NCBI GenBank assembly: GCA_963662155.1
Contig: OY759270.1
Location: 15,856,509-15,920,508 of the forward strand
Direction: 5' to 3'
DNA from: Lamellibrachia columna
Lineage: Eukaryota; Annelida; Polychaeta; Sabellida; Siboglinidae
Length of the DNA stretch: 64,000 bases
Of the stretch, positions 50,589 to 60,840 are shown in pieces; positions within the stretch are counted from its first letter, which is position 1, and each line of letters opens with the position of its first letter. The notes beneath the pieces were generated by a model, which was given only the letters and a program-made list of their open reading frames with translations, made no database searches and was not told the DNA's origin. The translations under genes and the position numbers were made by a program.

Positions 50589-50779
50589 CATTTTATCACC
50601 TACGTATTTTATGCACCTCTGAATGGACTTTGTTTAGACTTTATGACACTTTTATGTGTTTGCAGCCTCACACTGGGATGTTTCGAGGCCGTCCACCGCT
50701 GACTGCCGGCTATCGTCGTCACAAGGTCAATAGTACTAACATGAGGCAACATCCTTTCCATGGAGGTTTCATCCACTAG
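32843..50779 (+). CDS. CEP126: CEP126-like centrosomal/ciliary protein, 9 exons recognised
   Basis: CEP126 is a centrosome, basal-body and midbody protein needed for microtubule organisation and cilium formation. Exons: 32843-32957, 33436-33571, 34164-35971, 37160-37316, 37954-38760, 41437-41580, 42338-42409, 42896-42963, 50666-50779. From exon 3 on all phases agree; total about 1,140 codons, near the human length. Recognised by order of short motifs: a basic coiled coil with EERRRQEILMKRREQIREAT; IPALEEALHAIRSS; NLHASRNLFEQQL; SSVDSLEAP; KGILKQ; VRDSFEMIKEHQKKK; TDSMASFLKAEELSG; and LSLEEQQLLQSLERLNQRLQ near the C-terminus. Most of exon 3 is low-complexity. The true 5' end and start codon are not identified. 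Introns carry a MITE, a LINE and a 4.9-kb minisatellite. Confidence 0.8.
33000..33135. repeat. 20-bp minisatellite downstream of CEP126 exon 1
   Basis: About six copies of a GGGGATGAATCAGGGAGCTG-like unit starting roughly 40 bp after the donor. A separate 2-copy repeat of about 36 bp follows at 33245-33308. Confidence 0.85.
33436..33571 (+). CDS. CEP126: CEP126-like exon 2 (coiled coil)
   Basis: VVKRKMDVMKEERRRQEILM, then KRREQIREATERYQRLKK: a highly charged helix matching the conserved CEP126 N-terminal coiled coil. The donor is uncertain; G|GTCTGT at 33572 is chosen because it gives the phase 1 that exon 3 needs. Confidence 0.75.
34164..35971 (+). CDS. CEP126: CEP126-like exon 3 (large central exon)
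   Basis: 1,808 nt, phase 1 in and 0 out, donor AAG|GTGCGT. Begins with GREQAIPALEEALHAI. Contains NLHASRNLFEQQLVQQQA with a Gln-rich helix and SPSSVDSLEAP. It is then Ser/Thr/Asn-rich without domains until KAVPKGILKQREED and VHVRDSFEMIKEHQKKK at the end. Confidence 0.85.
36317..36542. mobile_element. 226-bp MITE with CCCGGGGGG ends
   Basis: Ends CCCGGGGGGGTACT and, inverted, CCCGGGGGGTACT. Exact 8-bp target duplication GTTTACTA at 36309-36316 and 36543-36550. Non-coding. An 8-bp duplication fits the P or hAT superfamilies. It lies in the intron between CEP126 exons 3 and 4. Confidence 0.88.
37160..37316 (+). CDS. CEP126: CEP126-like exon 4
   Basis: ASKPKKKKSVRFADMEYEE followed by an acidic Ser/Asp/Glu stretch and KRFFITSTKDGETPVTK; phase 0 in, phase 1 out, donor AAAAG|GTAGTC. 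KSVRF fits the RVxF-type phosphatase-1 docking consensus. Confidence 0.75.
37470..37790. repeat. 65-bp minisatellite, about 5 copies
   Basis: GTAGCAATAATTTGTCTGCT, TCCACTCTTAATGTCGCCAC, CAGGGCCAACATGGGCTGGA plus 5 nt, repeated about five times in the intron between CEP126 exons 4 and 5. Confidence 0.92.
37954..38760 (+). CDS. CEP126: CEP126-like exon 5
   Basis: Begins at TTTACTTCCACAG|AA in phase 1 and ends AGCT|GTACGT in phase 1. Encodes a Ser/Pro/Arg-rich region (KSPRPISAQTSSSSDSID) with a helical EAAMAAKEALHAS and a basic KSRVRHKFSMAALNHYN segment. Confidence 0.75.
39027..39272 (+). mobile_element. MITE family M, copy 3
   Basis: Blocks AAAAATAATTTAATAGTTTG, ATCAAAACTTAATATCACAT, AATGAGGTAACATGTC and ATTTAATTGAGGATGG match copies 1 and 2. 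Its right end abuts the 5' end of the LINE. Confidence 0.65.
39273..41412 (+). mobile_element. 5'-truncated non-LTR retrotransposon (CR1/jockey group) with reverse transcriptase
   Basis: An intact 676-codon frame (39273-41303) followed by a 3' end of TTAAATCTTG units. RT landmarks with approximate residue numbers: SPGVDGIPPKLL (195), NYRPVSLTSVICKLLERL (252), YLDFQKAFDKVPH (321), SGVPQGSVLGPILF (379), KFADDTKVF (408, catalytic Asp pair). These are followed by the CR1/jockey-type tail RPHLEYCIQAWRPYRKKDID. No endonuclease and no RNase H, so it is 5'-truncated. It sits in CEP126 intron 5 and ends about 25 bp from the exon 6 acceptor. The first ATG may be fortuitous. The intact frame suggests a fairly recent insertion. 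Confidence 0.93.
41437..41580 (+). CDS. CEP126: CEP126-like exon 6
   Basis: TDSMASFLKAEELSG to SMLRRPSQK, phase 1 in and out, donor AAAG|GTTTGT. The acceptor is a tandem CAGCAG, so the exon may start at 41434 or 41437 without changing frame. Confidence 0.8.
42338..42409 (+). CDS. CEP126: CEP126-like exon 7
   Basis: APSALSLEEQQLLQSLERLN and QRLQ, phase 1 in and out, donor CAAG|GTAAAG. The LSxEEQxxLxSLxxLxxRL pattern is the conserved C-terminal helix of CEP126. Confidence 0.85.
42480..42690. repeat. Dispersed GACTTG/ACTCGAGTCG-rich repeat, copy 1
   Basis: Contains GTTGACTCGAGTCGTAGGGG, ACTCGAGTCGCCCATTTT and ACTTGGACTTGGAGGTCA, which all recur at 52118-52640. Lies in CEP126 intron 7. Confidence 0.7.
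42896..42963 (+). CDS. CEP126: CEP126-like exon 8
   Basis: ANEVRHVTSTRAIPNYHPKP with PAF, acceptor TTGATTTCAG, donor GTAAGT; phase 1 in, 0 out. The next intron is 7.7 kb. Confidence 0.75.
43345..48276. repeat. 36-bp minisatellite, 137 exact units
   Basis: 137 consecutive 36-bp units (TTGTCAACAGATGGATGGAT then ATGCTAGTGTGTTAAG) with no length change over 4.9 kb, in the last CEP126 intron. 36 is a multiple of three and one frame lacks a stop (unit MDGYASVLSCQQ), so frames of 495 and 1,162 codons arise, broken by one TAA at 44839-44841. A rare CTACAG variant recurs at 43489, 43957, 44281, 46153 and 46513 with similar neighbours, showing higher-order duplications of about 9-13 units. No splice donor is built in and no coding role is likely. 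Confidence 0.97.
48288..49060. repeat. Two direct copies of a dispersed repeat
   Basis: TACTGACCTACCACTAACAG plus GGAGTGACTTCCAAAG (about 48333-48370) and CTACTGACCTAGCGCTAACA plus GGGAGTGACTTCCATAG (about 48972-49015), each followed by an AACTGAGAAA or AACCGAGAAAG segment and preceded by GATGGATGGC. Confidence 0.65.
49208..50067. repeat. Degenerate TGTATTGTG tandem repeat
   Basis: 860 bp of imperfect 10-12-bp units (TGTATTGTGCA/TGTATTGTGTG) with shifting phase. All long frames on both strands here are repeat translations. Confidence 0.95.
50511..50584. repeat. (AT)n microsatellite near CEP126 last exon
   Basis: Pure AT run ending about 80 bp before the final splice acceptor. Confidence 0.95.
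50666..50779 (+). CDS. CEP126: CEP126-like exon 9 (terminal)
   Basis: PHTGMFRGRPPLTAGYRRHK to HPFHGGFIH and TAG, after acceptor TGTGTTTGCAG in phase 0. Assigned by phase and by the absence of any other terminal exon in the preceding repeat-filled intron. Confidence 0.65.
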   Translation, partial: PHTGMFRGRPPLTAGYRRHKVNSTNMRQHPFHGGFIH

Positions 50780-52117
50780 ACCTGACACCTCCATGAGACT
50801 CCAAGACCCTGCAATAGAACCTCAGTTACCACGAGTAAAACCAGTGCACATGTCTAAGTAGGCACAACAGTTCCTGTTGCTAATGGTTGGTTTACACGAG
50901 CGATTTGTGCCTCAGTTGGTCAGGTGACTCTGTATCACATGACACTGTGCAGCTAAATTATGTGTGCATTTAGACTATCGATGTATCTAGACACTGTAGC
51001 CTAGATATTGACTCCTGATTTGAGTTTGATGAACGATCACGTCAATTGCTTATTGGCCACTGCTTCAAAATCACAGCCAACTGTCGGTTAAATTGAGACC
51101 AGTCCCAATTCTGCCAACACAAGCTGCAAATTGGCCTCACTAATTATAATAATTAGTCAATCAAGGGTGTTTGCATAGCCAGTTGTGGCACAGCGATATG
51201 TTGTGACACTGTCTCAGCCAACCACTTGGACGATTGATCACTCGTGTAAACTGGCCTTAAGTAGGTGCAACGGAGTATGTTGTTAAGGTATCAAAATAGT
51301 AGGAAGATTCAAAGAACTACCCATTGTAAAGTCACGAAATATCGCTGAAGCTGCCACTGTGATGATAATTCCATATGACGCATATGAATGAAGGCCGGTC
51401 TGTGTCGCTGCTTCAAGGCAACCGCCGGCCACACATGCTCTTTAGAGAACTTGATGTCACGGTTGTGAACTAATTGTATATGTTGTTATTAATATTGCAA
51501 TATTTATTATGTTATTTTCTGTGTGGGTGCTTAATGGGTACTGCGACTGCGTTTGTCTGAAACAGGTGGTATGGTGATGAGAACGCATTGTTGACGTAGC
51601 CGTTAAACATAATTATGGTCATGACCTGGGTGTTTGGATATAGTTGGCTTGTGACACTAAGACGTTACTGTCTCAAGCACAAGATTATTGTAGTGTGTAT
51701 TTAATTGTTAGCCTCGTGTTATTTCTTCAGCCATTCCATCCTTCATTCTGACAGTATTCCCATGATTTGTGAATCCTATTTTATGTTGTGGCTGTTTTTG
51801 TTGTTGGTAAAACCGTAATGATAGCTATGCATGCAAGCATGCACTGACACGCACATGCATCGACATGCATGCACTCACACATGTGTTCACAAAACACACA
51901 CACGTGCATGTGTGCTTGGCACTACATTCCACATTCACTCGTGTACCTCGCATGCACATATGTTATGGCGGTGCACCAGAGTAAAGCAGACAGGCTATGC
52001 AGGATTCGTTCTTAAATGCAATGTACAACGATTTTACACTGGCTAACTGAATGAGTTTTATGGGACACTGCAACATTGAATTAATAGTATTTATGACATC
52101 TCGGTTGGTGAATACTA
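50780..52117. other. Downstream of CEP126, no gene seen
   Basis: Probably 3' untranslated sequence and spacer. No conserved reading frame. A short ATGCATGCACTCACAC-type alternating purine-pyrimidine stretch lies at 51825-51960. Confidence 0.4.
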
Positions 52118-52640
52118 ATCAGACTTGTTGACCAAGTCATAGGGGATGACTCAAGTCGTAGAGGATGGCTCAAGTCATAGGGGATGAATCAAGAAGTGGG
52201 GGATGAATCGAGTAGTAGGGGATGAATCGAGCCGTAGGGGATGAATCAAGTAGTAGGGGATGAATCGAGTCGTAGGTGATGAATCAAGTAGTAGGTGATG
52301 ACTCGAGTAGTAGGTGATGACTCGAGTCGTATAGGATGACTCGAGTCGGACTCAAGTCGCCCATTTTGATCTGACCTGACTTGGAATTCAGAGAAATGAC
52401 TCAAGTCGAACTCAAGTCGCCCATTTTGATCTGACCAGACTTGGAATTCAGAGAAATGACTCGAGTCGGACTCAAGTCGCCTATTTTGATCTGACCAGAC
52501 TTGGAATTCAGAGAAATGACTCGTGACTGGACTTGGGCTTGGAGGTCAATGGTTTGAGACTTGACATGACTTGCAGGTCAGTGATTTGAGATTTGACTTG
52601 ACTTGCCAGTTTGTGATGTGCCAACAAGTCTCATAATAAT
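52118..52640. repeat. Dispersed repeat copy 2 with internal tandem expansions
   Basis: Same repeat as 42480-42690, expanded here: about ten copies of a 19-20-bp GTAGGGGATGAATCAA-like unit (52140-52340) and three copies of a 60-bp unit with CTCAAGTCGCCCATTTTGAT and GAATTCAGAGAAATGACT (52341-52530). Confidence 0.8.
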
Positions 52641-53537
52641 ATCCATACACAACATGGTACTATCACGATTTTTCACCTATTAATATTTGTGAAAATACAT
52701 GATTTGACAATGAAGTAAAACATACTAGTTTTAAGAAAATATATAGAGGCCGCACTATTGCAGTCATAGACCGACCAAGAAATCTTCACCATTGGAAGTT
52801 AAATATGATCTTTTTTACCAGATGGTTCATTGATCTGTCAAATTTATTGATTTGTCAAATTTATTGATTTGTCAAATTCCTGTTTTATGCATTTTCTTAT
52901 GGTAAATATTCTACAGCATTAAAATATGAGGTATAACATTGTTAATTTACATGTATTTGGGGATAAAAAAATAAAGGAAATGTCATTTTAATTATGCAAA
53001 ATTCCTGACTAATTCACCTTTTCTTCACATCAGTTAACCATCGAAAATCGTTGTACATCCCTTTAATCATATTTAATCATATTTAACTGTCACTAACAAG
53101 TTCACTGTAAGACCAGGTGCATAATACTGTCGTACACACAAAGAATGATCAGAAAGTGTTCGTCTGGACACACACGTCCAGATGATTGTCATTATCAGCG
53201 CCTATAATGTTTGCCATTGAGAACAATTAGTTTACCATTGCAGCATCAGAAATGATCTACTATGTAATCTGTCACAACATTCCGTCCATTTCTTATGTTG
53301 TTGCACGTGCTATACCTTTACAATAATTATCCAAATTGCTTATTTCTTGTGCTTATTTAAAGCACATAATGCGTTTGTAAGTAAGCATAATATATTTTTA
53401 CGCGTTGTATTTTATTTTTTTATTGATTACATGTCAACTGCAGGACTGATTGTGAGTCTTGAGGCTTCAGCGATATTCATATTGGACTATATTGGAGCTA
53501 ATGTATATCCTTGGCTATAAGGCATAGCAACCACCAG

Positions 53538-53540
<3 letters not shown>

Positions 53541-53615
<75 letters not shown>
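53541..53615. repeat. (AT)n microsatellite
   Basis: About 75 bp of AT dinucleotides with one C interruption. Confidence 0.95.
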
Positions 53616-53622
<7 letters not shown>

Positions 53623-53689
53623 CAGTGTTATATATAACATCCATATTTACATCAGCAGCAAAGTTGGTGAAGTTTCTGAAATGTGCATG

Positions 53690-54100
53690 GAAACTGATGA
53701 ATGTACTGTTCATGTTAATAGGCATACAAATGCAGTGCGTCAGTGTAATTACTGTGATAAAAGTACTAATTGCATTGATAAGCATACAGATGCAGCATTC
53801 CTAGTACTGTGATGAAGGTACTATTTGTATTGCAGCCTGTCTATTGTGATGAAAGTACATTTCGTATTGATAGGCATTCAAATACAGCATGTCTAATACC
53901 GTGATGAAGGTATTATTCATATTGATAGGTATTCAAATGCAGCATGTTTAGTACTGTGATGAAGGTACTGTTTGTATTGATAGGCATAACAATGCAGCAT
54001 ATCTAGTACTGTGATGAAAGTACAATTTATGTTGATAGGCATACAAATGCAGCATGTCTTCTGTGATGAAAGTACTATTCGTGTTGATAGGCATACAGAA
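53690..54100. repeat. About 54-bp minisatellite, 7-8 copies
   Basis: Diverged units of the form GTGATGAAAGTACTATT, ATTGATAGGCATACAAATGC, AGCATGTCTAGTACT, with length changes between units. Confidence 0.85.
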
Positions 54101-55198
54101 GCCACTGAATGCGATCTTTCTATTATGTGATTTCTTCTACTAGGGTTGCCTTCACAGCGTGAAAGTGTCCACGTTGCCAAGACTGTGTGACTTGAATGAA
54201 ACTTGTTAATAAAAAGTGTTGTATTTAATGTTACCTTGTTCCATCGGTGTGTAAAGTATCCCTTAGCAAAAATGTATAGAATTTTTACAGAACATTCTAT
54301 TGGATTTAGCAGACACAACTGTGTAGAATTCAGAAAATATTCTATAGAATTGGTACAGAATATTCCCGCAAATTTTTTTTATATTCTATTGGATTTTTTT
54401 TTATTTGTTGTATTCTGTAGTTTTGCTAGACAATATTCTGCTGTGCTCTGTAGAATTCTAAAACATTCTATACAAATTTATAGAAAATTTAAGTAGACAA
54501 GCCATAGTATCAGTAGTATTCCATAGTTCTGTATACAAAACTCAATGCATCATTACCCTGATTATCAGTCGTCCTTGGACGAAATGGCAGCAACAATTTG
54601 TGTGGGTTCATTCCACCTTTTTGTTATTCATCAATGAGGAGACCGGCTGGCTCGAGGCCTGGAGCAGGACTGTAGTGTTTCGTTCATTCCCTAGATGGCG
54701 CCAGGGTATATCCATGGCTTCCAAACAATAATTGCACAATGAATAATATGGAATTATGGTCTTCTAATGGATATATAGGGGAGGCGATGAAAGCGAATCA
54801 TTGAGGTAAAGTGGATCTTGTTGTTGATGCTAAGAGACGAATATGTCACCAGCACACACCACACTGCGTCTTCTCGTAACAGCAAATGTCAAGACTTACG
54901 TCTTTGTAAACTTGCAGAACTGTCATCGAAAACCATAGCGCTACAGCTTAAAGGGGGGGTGAAGCACTCGAACAACCATAGCCCAAACATAATAACATAC
55001 CATTTACAGTATATATCACCCTTATATGATGGGCGCAACGCCACGGTAATTTTGTAATATCCTTTTAAACTTTGCCAATATCTTCCCTGGGCGGCGCCAT
55101 ATTGCTCTGCGGGGGGCTCAGCGGCAGAGTGGTTTGAGTACGAGCTCCTGGCACCGCGTTCACACAGTAAAAACCTCTCGAAAAAACGGCCGAAACGC

Positions 55199-55435
55199 AT
55201 GGAAAATCGAATAAAAAGAAAACTGGTGTGCACTGGATGGCTCCTGGATATATCAACTAGTACTACAAATGCAAGGAAAAAACTTTTGATCGACTTTCGA
55301 GGAAGAATTTGCAGCGGAAAAGGTGGTTGCAAATGCAGAAATTGCCGTGTCCGCCAGCCGCAGGCTCTGCGAGTGACCACTTTTCCGATGCAGATTACAA
55401 GACAAAAGACGTATGTGATGAGCATGGACAGACGG
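55199..55435 (+). CDS. Small Cys-containing reading frame near the left TTAA end
   Basis: 79 codons starting MENRIKRKLVCTGWLL with a cluster CSGKGGCKCRNCRVRQ that could bind zinc. Not recognised. It overlaps the inner edge of the left inverted repeat of the putative TTAA element, so it may be the first exon of an element protein or chance. Confidence 0.25.
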
Positions 55436-56742
55436 TGAGCATCAAGATGTCATTCTTGGTCAAAGACACCGTTCCATCTTAGATCTTTTTTTCCGCATAT
55501 GACCATGCATCTACAGACTATTCTGCGACAAGGAAACGTCAGATATCAGAGGGCAGAGCGATGCGTAGGAAGCGACGAGCCGAAACCAGGTTAGTAAATT
55601 GTATTACCGTTACCATTGTGACTTATCACTACGATTACAATATAGTTCCACCCCAATAAGCACAGCTGTGCTTCAACGTCAGCATATATATGACCCACAG
55701 TAAATCGAAATGTATGAATACAATAAAGTGCGAGTAAGTGTTAATAGTTTGATATAATTACGAGTGTTTTCCAATCCGCCGATTTATTTTCGACGTGATC
55801 AGATGTACCGTCAATACGTGGCCGTACTCAAAACAATAACAATAACTCAGTAAGTGCTACAGGATATACTGCAGCCTTGTAACAAGGGCTATGGCGTATG
55901 TACTAGGCAAAATTATTCAAGAAAATAATTTGATATTATTTATTGACAGTCATAATAAGTCTCATACCCCTGTGTTCTAAATGCCTAGAGAGCAGGCGGC
56001 AAGCGTAAGGCTAAGCCTGGGGGGGGGTTAGATACATGGGAGAAACACGACCAAAAGACAGTATAGACTATAGTGCAACAGAAGCCTACTGTTGCTGTTT
56101 ACATTTCAAATTCTTTATGGAAATATTTAAATATACAAATACTTTCATTGTGATTAAGTGCAAATGCAGTTACAAAAACTTTTTAAAAGTATTTAAATAT
56201 TTAAGTAAAATGCATTTCACCCATGCAATGTCTAGCTGGAAAGGAAACTAAGGCATCGTCATCTACCCAGTTGAACACTGTCAGATTACATGTCTGCTTT
56301 TCTAATGACACTTTACAATTTCTGTCTGAATTCTTGTGACTTGACAATAAGGCAAAATTATATCAAATGAATTTGCTTTATTGATCAGATTAAACCCCAC
56401 ATGTAATAACCGGAAGTTCATAAAGAGATGTATTAATTACATTTTATTCTAACACGACTGATAACACTGTAATGAATATCGTGGGGGAGGGGGCAACTGT
56501 CGGCAACCCACAATAGTATTAGTACAAGCTATACATATGAAGGAAGTATATCAGGCATGGGGTCAATTCTGTTTTGTCAATTCCAAAAAATCAGTTCTAA
56601 TTCCAACTGTTAAAATCCTAGGCTAAAGAAAAATTCAAATCCAATTCGTTTTAACACAGTTTTATTTGTCACGTGTGCACAATCATATTTAATTAGATAT
56701 GATTAAAAAATTATTGTTCGTTAAATGCACACATACACACAC

Positions 56743-56748
<6 letters not shown>

Positions 56749-56820
<72 letters not shown>
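56749..56820. repeat. (AT)n microsatellite inside hAT element
   Basis: About 72 bp of pure AT. Confidence 0.95.
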
Positions 56821-56823
<3 letters not shown>

Positions 56824-56991
56824 GTTTGCCATAAAAAACTTTAAAATGGCATCCAGCCATTTCATATGTACTTTTTGCTGCGACACCTCTCCTGGATTTT
56901 TGCTAACAAAACCAGACATTTTGGACAGCCCTGGACAGTTGGGTCATTAATCTGAGTTTTGAACAGTTTCCCCTGTTTATATTGGGTCCAG

Positions 56992-57996
56992 GTCATTTGC
57001 CCCCCTCCCAGACATTTGCCCCTTTGTCACTTGCCCCCCAAACATTAGCCCTTTGCCTTATTCAAAATCTGGACATTTGCCCCCTGTCCGTAGCTTCTGG
57101 ATTATTTATAAGTTTTTTTAAGAAATGTTTTTTTAACTTATTTTTTTAATTTCTGAACATGAATTCAAGATATATATTACCCTAATTGCAATTAATGTTC
57201 TTTGTGCCAGATCAGCCAAGTAAATTACTTTATGTAGTTGGAGATGATCCTGTAATCAAAGGATTATCTTTATTGCAATTGTGGAAGAAGTCAGTGACAT
57301 TAGGACCAGGACATGTTAGGACAATTGAGGATATTTGAAAGAAGCCATCTCAACAAGGTTTCTTTTGAATTGCATTTACCATGGAGAGTTGGAGTGACTC
57401 CATTTTTCTATAAAACTGGATGCACAAGCCAGAGTTGTCAGAAAACACTTATAACTTCATCATGGAAATTAGTACTAGCATCTGAGGAGGTCAGAAGCTA
57501 TGTTTTGAGTGTCATTCCTACACCAAGAAGGGGGACCAACAAGATTACTCTTCAATGGGAGTGAAGCCAGCGTCGATCCTAATCATGCAAGGGTGCTGTG
57601 GTCACTGATCTGATCTCCAGATCCAGAATGTGATCAACAAGACTGCCTGCAACCATGATGGTGACACGGCACAGATAGAAGCTGCCAAGGTCCGTGAGGA
57701 CCTGAAAACTAAGGCAGCTAATACCAGGGGCACTCCAAACCACTGTTTATGGAAGCATCACCCCAAGAACCCATCTTCCACCACTGATCTGACTATCAAT
57801 GATACCTGGAAGACAACTGGTGACAAGATGATCTCATACACACCCCAGGGGATAGGCCATTGCATTAGGCTAAAGTGACTTCGACTTGTCATTGAATGTT
57901 GTTATTGTAGTAATAATGATAAAACTGCAAACTGATTTTCACTTGTCAACTATCATAGAAAAAAGGGGCAGATGTCCTGAGGGGGAGCAAATATAC
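56992..57996. mobile_element. Nested inverted-repeat element inside the hAT element
   Basis: CATTTGCCCCCCTCCCAGAC plus ATTTGCCCCTTT (56995-57024) is roughly repeated in inverted form at 57957-57996 (AAAAAGGGGCAGATGTCCTG plus AGGGGGAGCAAAT). Several further ACATTTGCCCC copies follow the left end. The borders are approximate. Confidence 0.4.
57630..57878 (+). pseudogene. FLYWCH-like protein fragment
   Basis: The frame reads INKTACNHDGDTAQIEAAKV, then REDLKTKAANTRGTP. The pattern NH..D...IEA.KV...LK..A..TR.TP is what follows the His residues of FLYWCH zinc-finger proteins and the related MULE-type transposase N-termini. No complete finger is present and the frame has no clear start, so it is a captured or decayed fragment. 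Confidence 0.4.
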
Positions 57997-58793
57997 TAGG
58001 AGGCAGATTTATATCGCTATCAGTTGTGGTATCATTGATATTTCATAAAATTTACTGGAAAGTTTGAGTCTTCAACATCCTAATCTCCAACATGTATTCT
58101 CCATGGGGACATTTTTAATTACTACAAAGGGCAAACCCTACAGCCACATGTAACAGCATTGTACAGGTGACCAGTGACATGTTTAGTATGGGAAACTTGT
58201 GGGCTGAACATTAGGCTTGGATAAACAAGGGGCTGCATTCAAGTGGGGCAGGCTTCCTCTCTCACACAAAGGGAATGAGCAGACAGGTGCCCTTAATTGG
58301 CAATCTCTGTAAATAAACCTTGTACACTGAGAAAGAAAATGAGGCCTGAATGGTCTGATTTTGGTTTTACTGTCTGTTACAGTAACTTAGTATTTCTTTT
58401 TGATGCAAATGCTTGATTATATTGTTCTTGGTCACAATGTTTCAATACCAGAGTAGACAGTGTCTATGCTGTAATGTTGACAACTTCCTGGCTGTTACCA
58501 GATTCAGGGTGACATGCTAATAGCAGACAAATATGATTTTAAAAGTAATATAAGTAAATATAAGGGTAAATATTAACAGTATCAAGTCAATAATTCCAAC
58601 AAAATCAATTCCAATTCCAAAAAAAAAAAATTGAAAAAAAAATTCCAATTAAAAAAACATTTTTTAAGTCAATTCCAATTCCGGAACTGGAATTGAGGGT
58701 CAGTTCCAATTCCGGAATGGAATTGACCACATGCCTGAAGTATATTCATGACAATATCTTGTCTCTGTGTACTACAGCAACAGTCATGAACAG

Positions 58794-58925
58794 TATAATT
58801 GAATTGAAACAAGCTTGTCTGTGGGGCTTTTGTTGGGAGGGGCTTTTGTCCATGCACCATACTATCTAGCAGATGCTTTCAGTATAATACCTAATAATTA
58901 TATATATATTTACATATATACATAT

Positions 58926-58956
<31 letters not shown>

Positions 58957-59081
58957 ATTGAATTGAAACAAGCTTGTCTGTGGGGCTTTTGTTGGGAGGG
59001 GCTTTTGTCCATGCACCATACTATCTAGCAGATGCTTTCAGTATAATACCTAATAATTATATATATATATTTACATATATA
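58794..59081. repeat. 159-bp tandem duplication
   Basis: TATAATTGAATTGAAACAAG through CAGTATAATACCTAATAATT occurs at 58794-58920 and again 159 bp later at 58953-59081, almost unchanged, separated by AT repeats. It is adjacent to the right end of the hAT element. Confidence 0.92.
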
Positions 59082-59220
<139 letters not shown>

Positions 59221-59789
59221 GTGTGGGCAGGTATGTGTGTGTGCGTGCAGCATTTATAAGGTAAAGATGTCATAAGCATAGATCTGCATTTGGTCCAATA
59301 ACAATATTCATGCATTATGTTATCTAAATCGAGTGTCAGATATAAAATAAGGAACCCCATAGAAAGTATACCTATGGGTCCATATTTTGTTATGGAATTT
59401 GGACCCCTTATAGAATTTTGACCTCCCTGGCCCATTGAAAACAGTGCAATGTTGATTAGATAATATAATACACTTTGGAGCTAGGATGCTACAATTTTGG
59501 TTACATGCGATTGGTTATGTTACCAGTGGCATTCGTCAAACTAACCAAACAGATTCATTAAAAACATTAAGAGATCAGTGAAAGACCCATTGGTTGAATT
59601 AACATGGCTCCATAGGGAAAATGCTTTTCCCTGTGGTTAATTACTTTATATATTCTATATGACACTGGCACTCTTATATTCTAAAAATAATATATACAAG
59701 AGAAAGTTTCTCACATTGTGATTAATTTTTATTATGCAAAAGATGAATTTTGTAAAATTTTCAAGTCACTGTATGTGTAATCTTTTCAG

Positions 59790-60267
59790 ATGAAGGATTC
59801 ACCATTGGTTCGTACAAGTACAGGTACTAGTTTTGAAGCGTCCAGCGCTACGGGTGATGCCGTCAATCTTTACATTACGGATGTCACCTTTAGTGCCATC
59901 ACTGCTACTACTGCTGTGGCACCACATACAACTGATGCTGAAATGCAAATCGATCCGGTAACGATATTTCAAGTGCGACACTTCGCGAATGCTGCTGTAG
60001 TCATGGATGACATTATTGCACCAATGAATGTTGATCATGACTACTCCTATGTGAAGCTTCCATCAGATTCAGTGAGAATAAAGACATTGGTGCAGATGAT
60101 GCACACTATGTGATAACAGCGACATAACCGAGGGTGACTCAAGCAGCTCCGACACCTATGAGAAAGAGAAGAAGTTTGTCATTCGTGAGAAAAACTTATG
60201 TCACTTTTCTGCACCTGCCACACACCAAACAGCCATAAACTGTGACACAGGTTGTACTCATGTCTAA
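59790..60267 (+). pseudogene. Decayed transposase-like fragment
   Basis: An open stretch from MKDSPLVRTSTGTSF ends at a TGA (60111-60113). In shifted frames the sequence continues as NKDIGADDAHY and then DNSDITEGDSSSSDTYEKEK and KFVIREKNL, stopping at 60267. The acidic Ser-rich run followed by EKKF.I.E..L resembles the region before the zinc-binding part of a widespread invertebrate transposase-like family that I associate with Kolobok. At least two frame changes make it a pseudogene. Confidence 0.35.
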
Positions 60268-60364
60268 TCTATCAGCCAAGGTCTTTCGGATACTGGGGTG
60301 TCTGTCAGAGGAAAGTGTGCTGATTTCTACCCCTGGATGAGTGAAAGGTGAATTGAATATGTTA

Positions 60365-60840
60365 GGTGTACATGTACTATCAGTCAGAATAAGTAGTGTA
60401 TTGGTGTATATTTACTGCCAGTAGTGTATTGGAACAGATGGTTGGTGTGCAAGTACTATCAGTCAGAACAAGTAGTGTATTGATACATATGATTGGTGTA
60501 CATTTACTGTCAGTACAAGTAGTGTATTTGGTAGAGAATGAGACGCTTGGTTTACATTTGCTGTCGGTAGGAACAAGTAGTAGATTCAGTCAGAACAAGT
60601 AGTATATTGGATACACATGATTGGTGTACATTTACTGTCAGAAGAAGTAGTGAAATGGTGCAGATTCCAGAATGAGATCATTGGTGTACATTTACTGTTG
60701 GTAGGAACAAGTAGTGTATTGGTATGCATGATTGGTGTACATTTACTGTCAGTCAGAACAAGTAATATTGTTACACATGATTGGTGTACATTTACTGTCC
60801 AATCAAAACAAGTAGTCTATTGCCATTGGTACAGATGATG
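60365..60840. repeat. About 50-bp diverged minisatellite
   Basis: Eight to nine units of the form TTGGTGTACATTTACTGTCA, GTCAGAACAAGTAGTGTATT with insertions of 4-20 bp. Confidence 0.85.

Larger units (their letters stand above)
56552..58737. mobile_element. hAT-like element, 2,186 bp, exact 8-bp target duplication
   Basis: Ends CAGGCATGGGGTCAATTC and, inverted, CAGGCATGTGGTCAATTC (17 of 18). Perfect duplication AAGTATAT at 56544-56551 and 58738-58745. Subterminal AATTCCAATTCC repeats are like those in the 957-bp element at 2130-3086. No hAT transposase is visible; a nested inverted-repeat element and a FLYWCH-like fragment occupy the middle. Confidence 0.92.
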
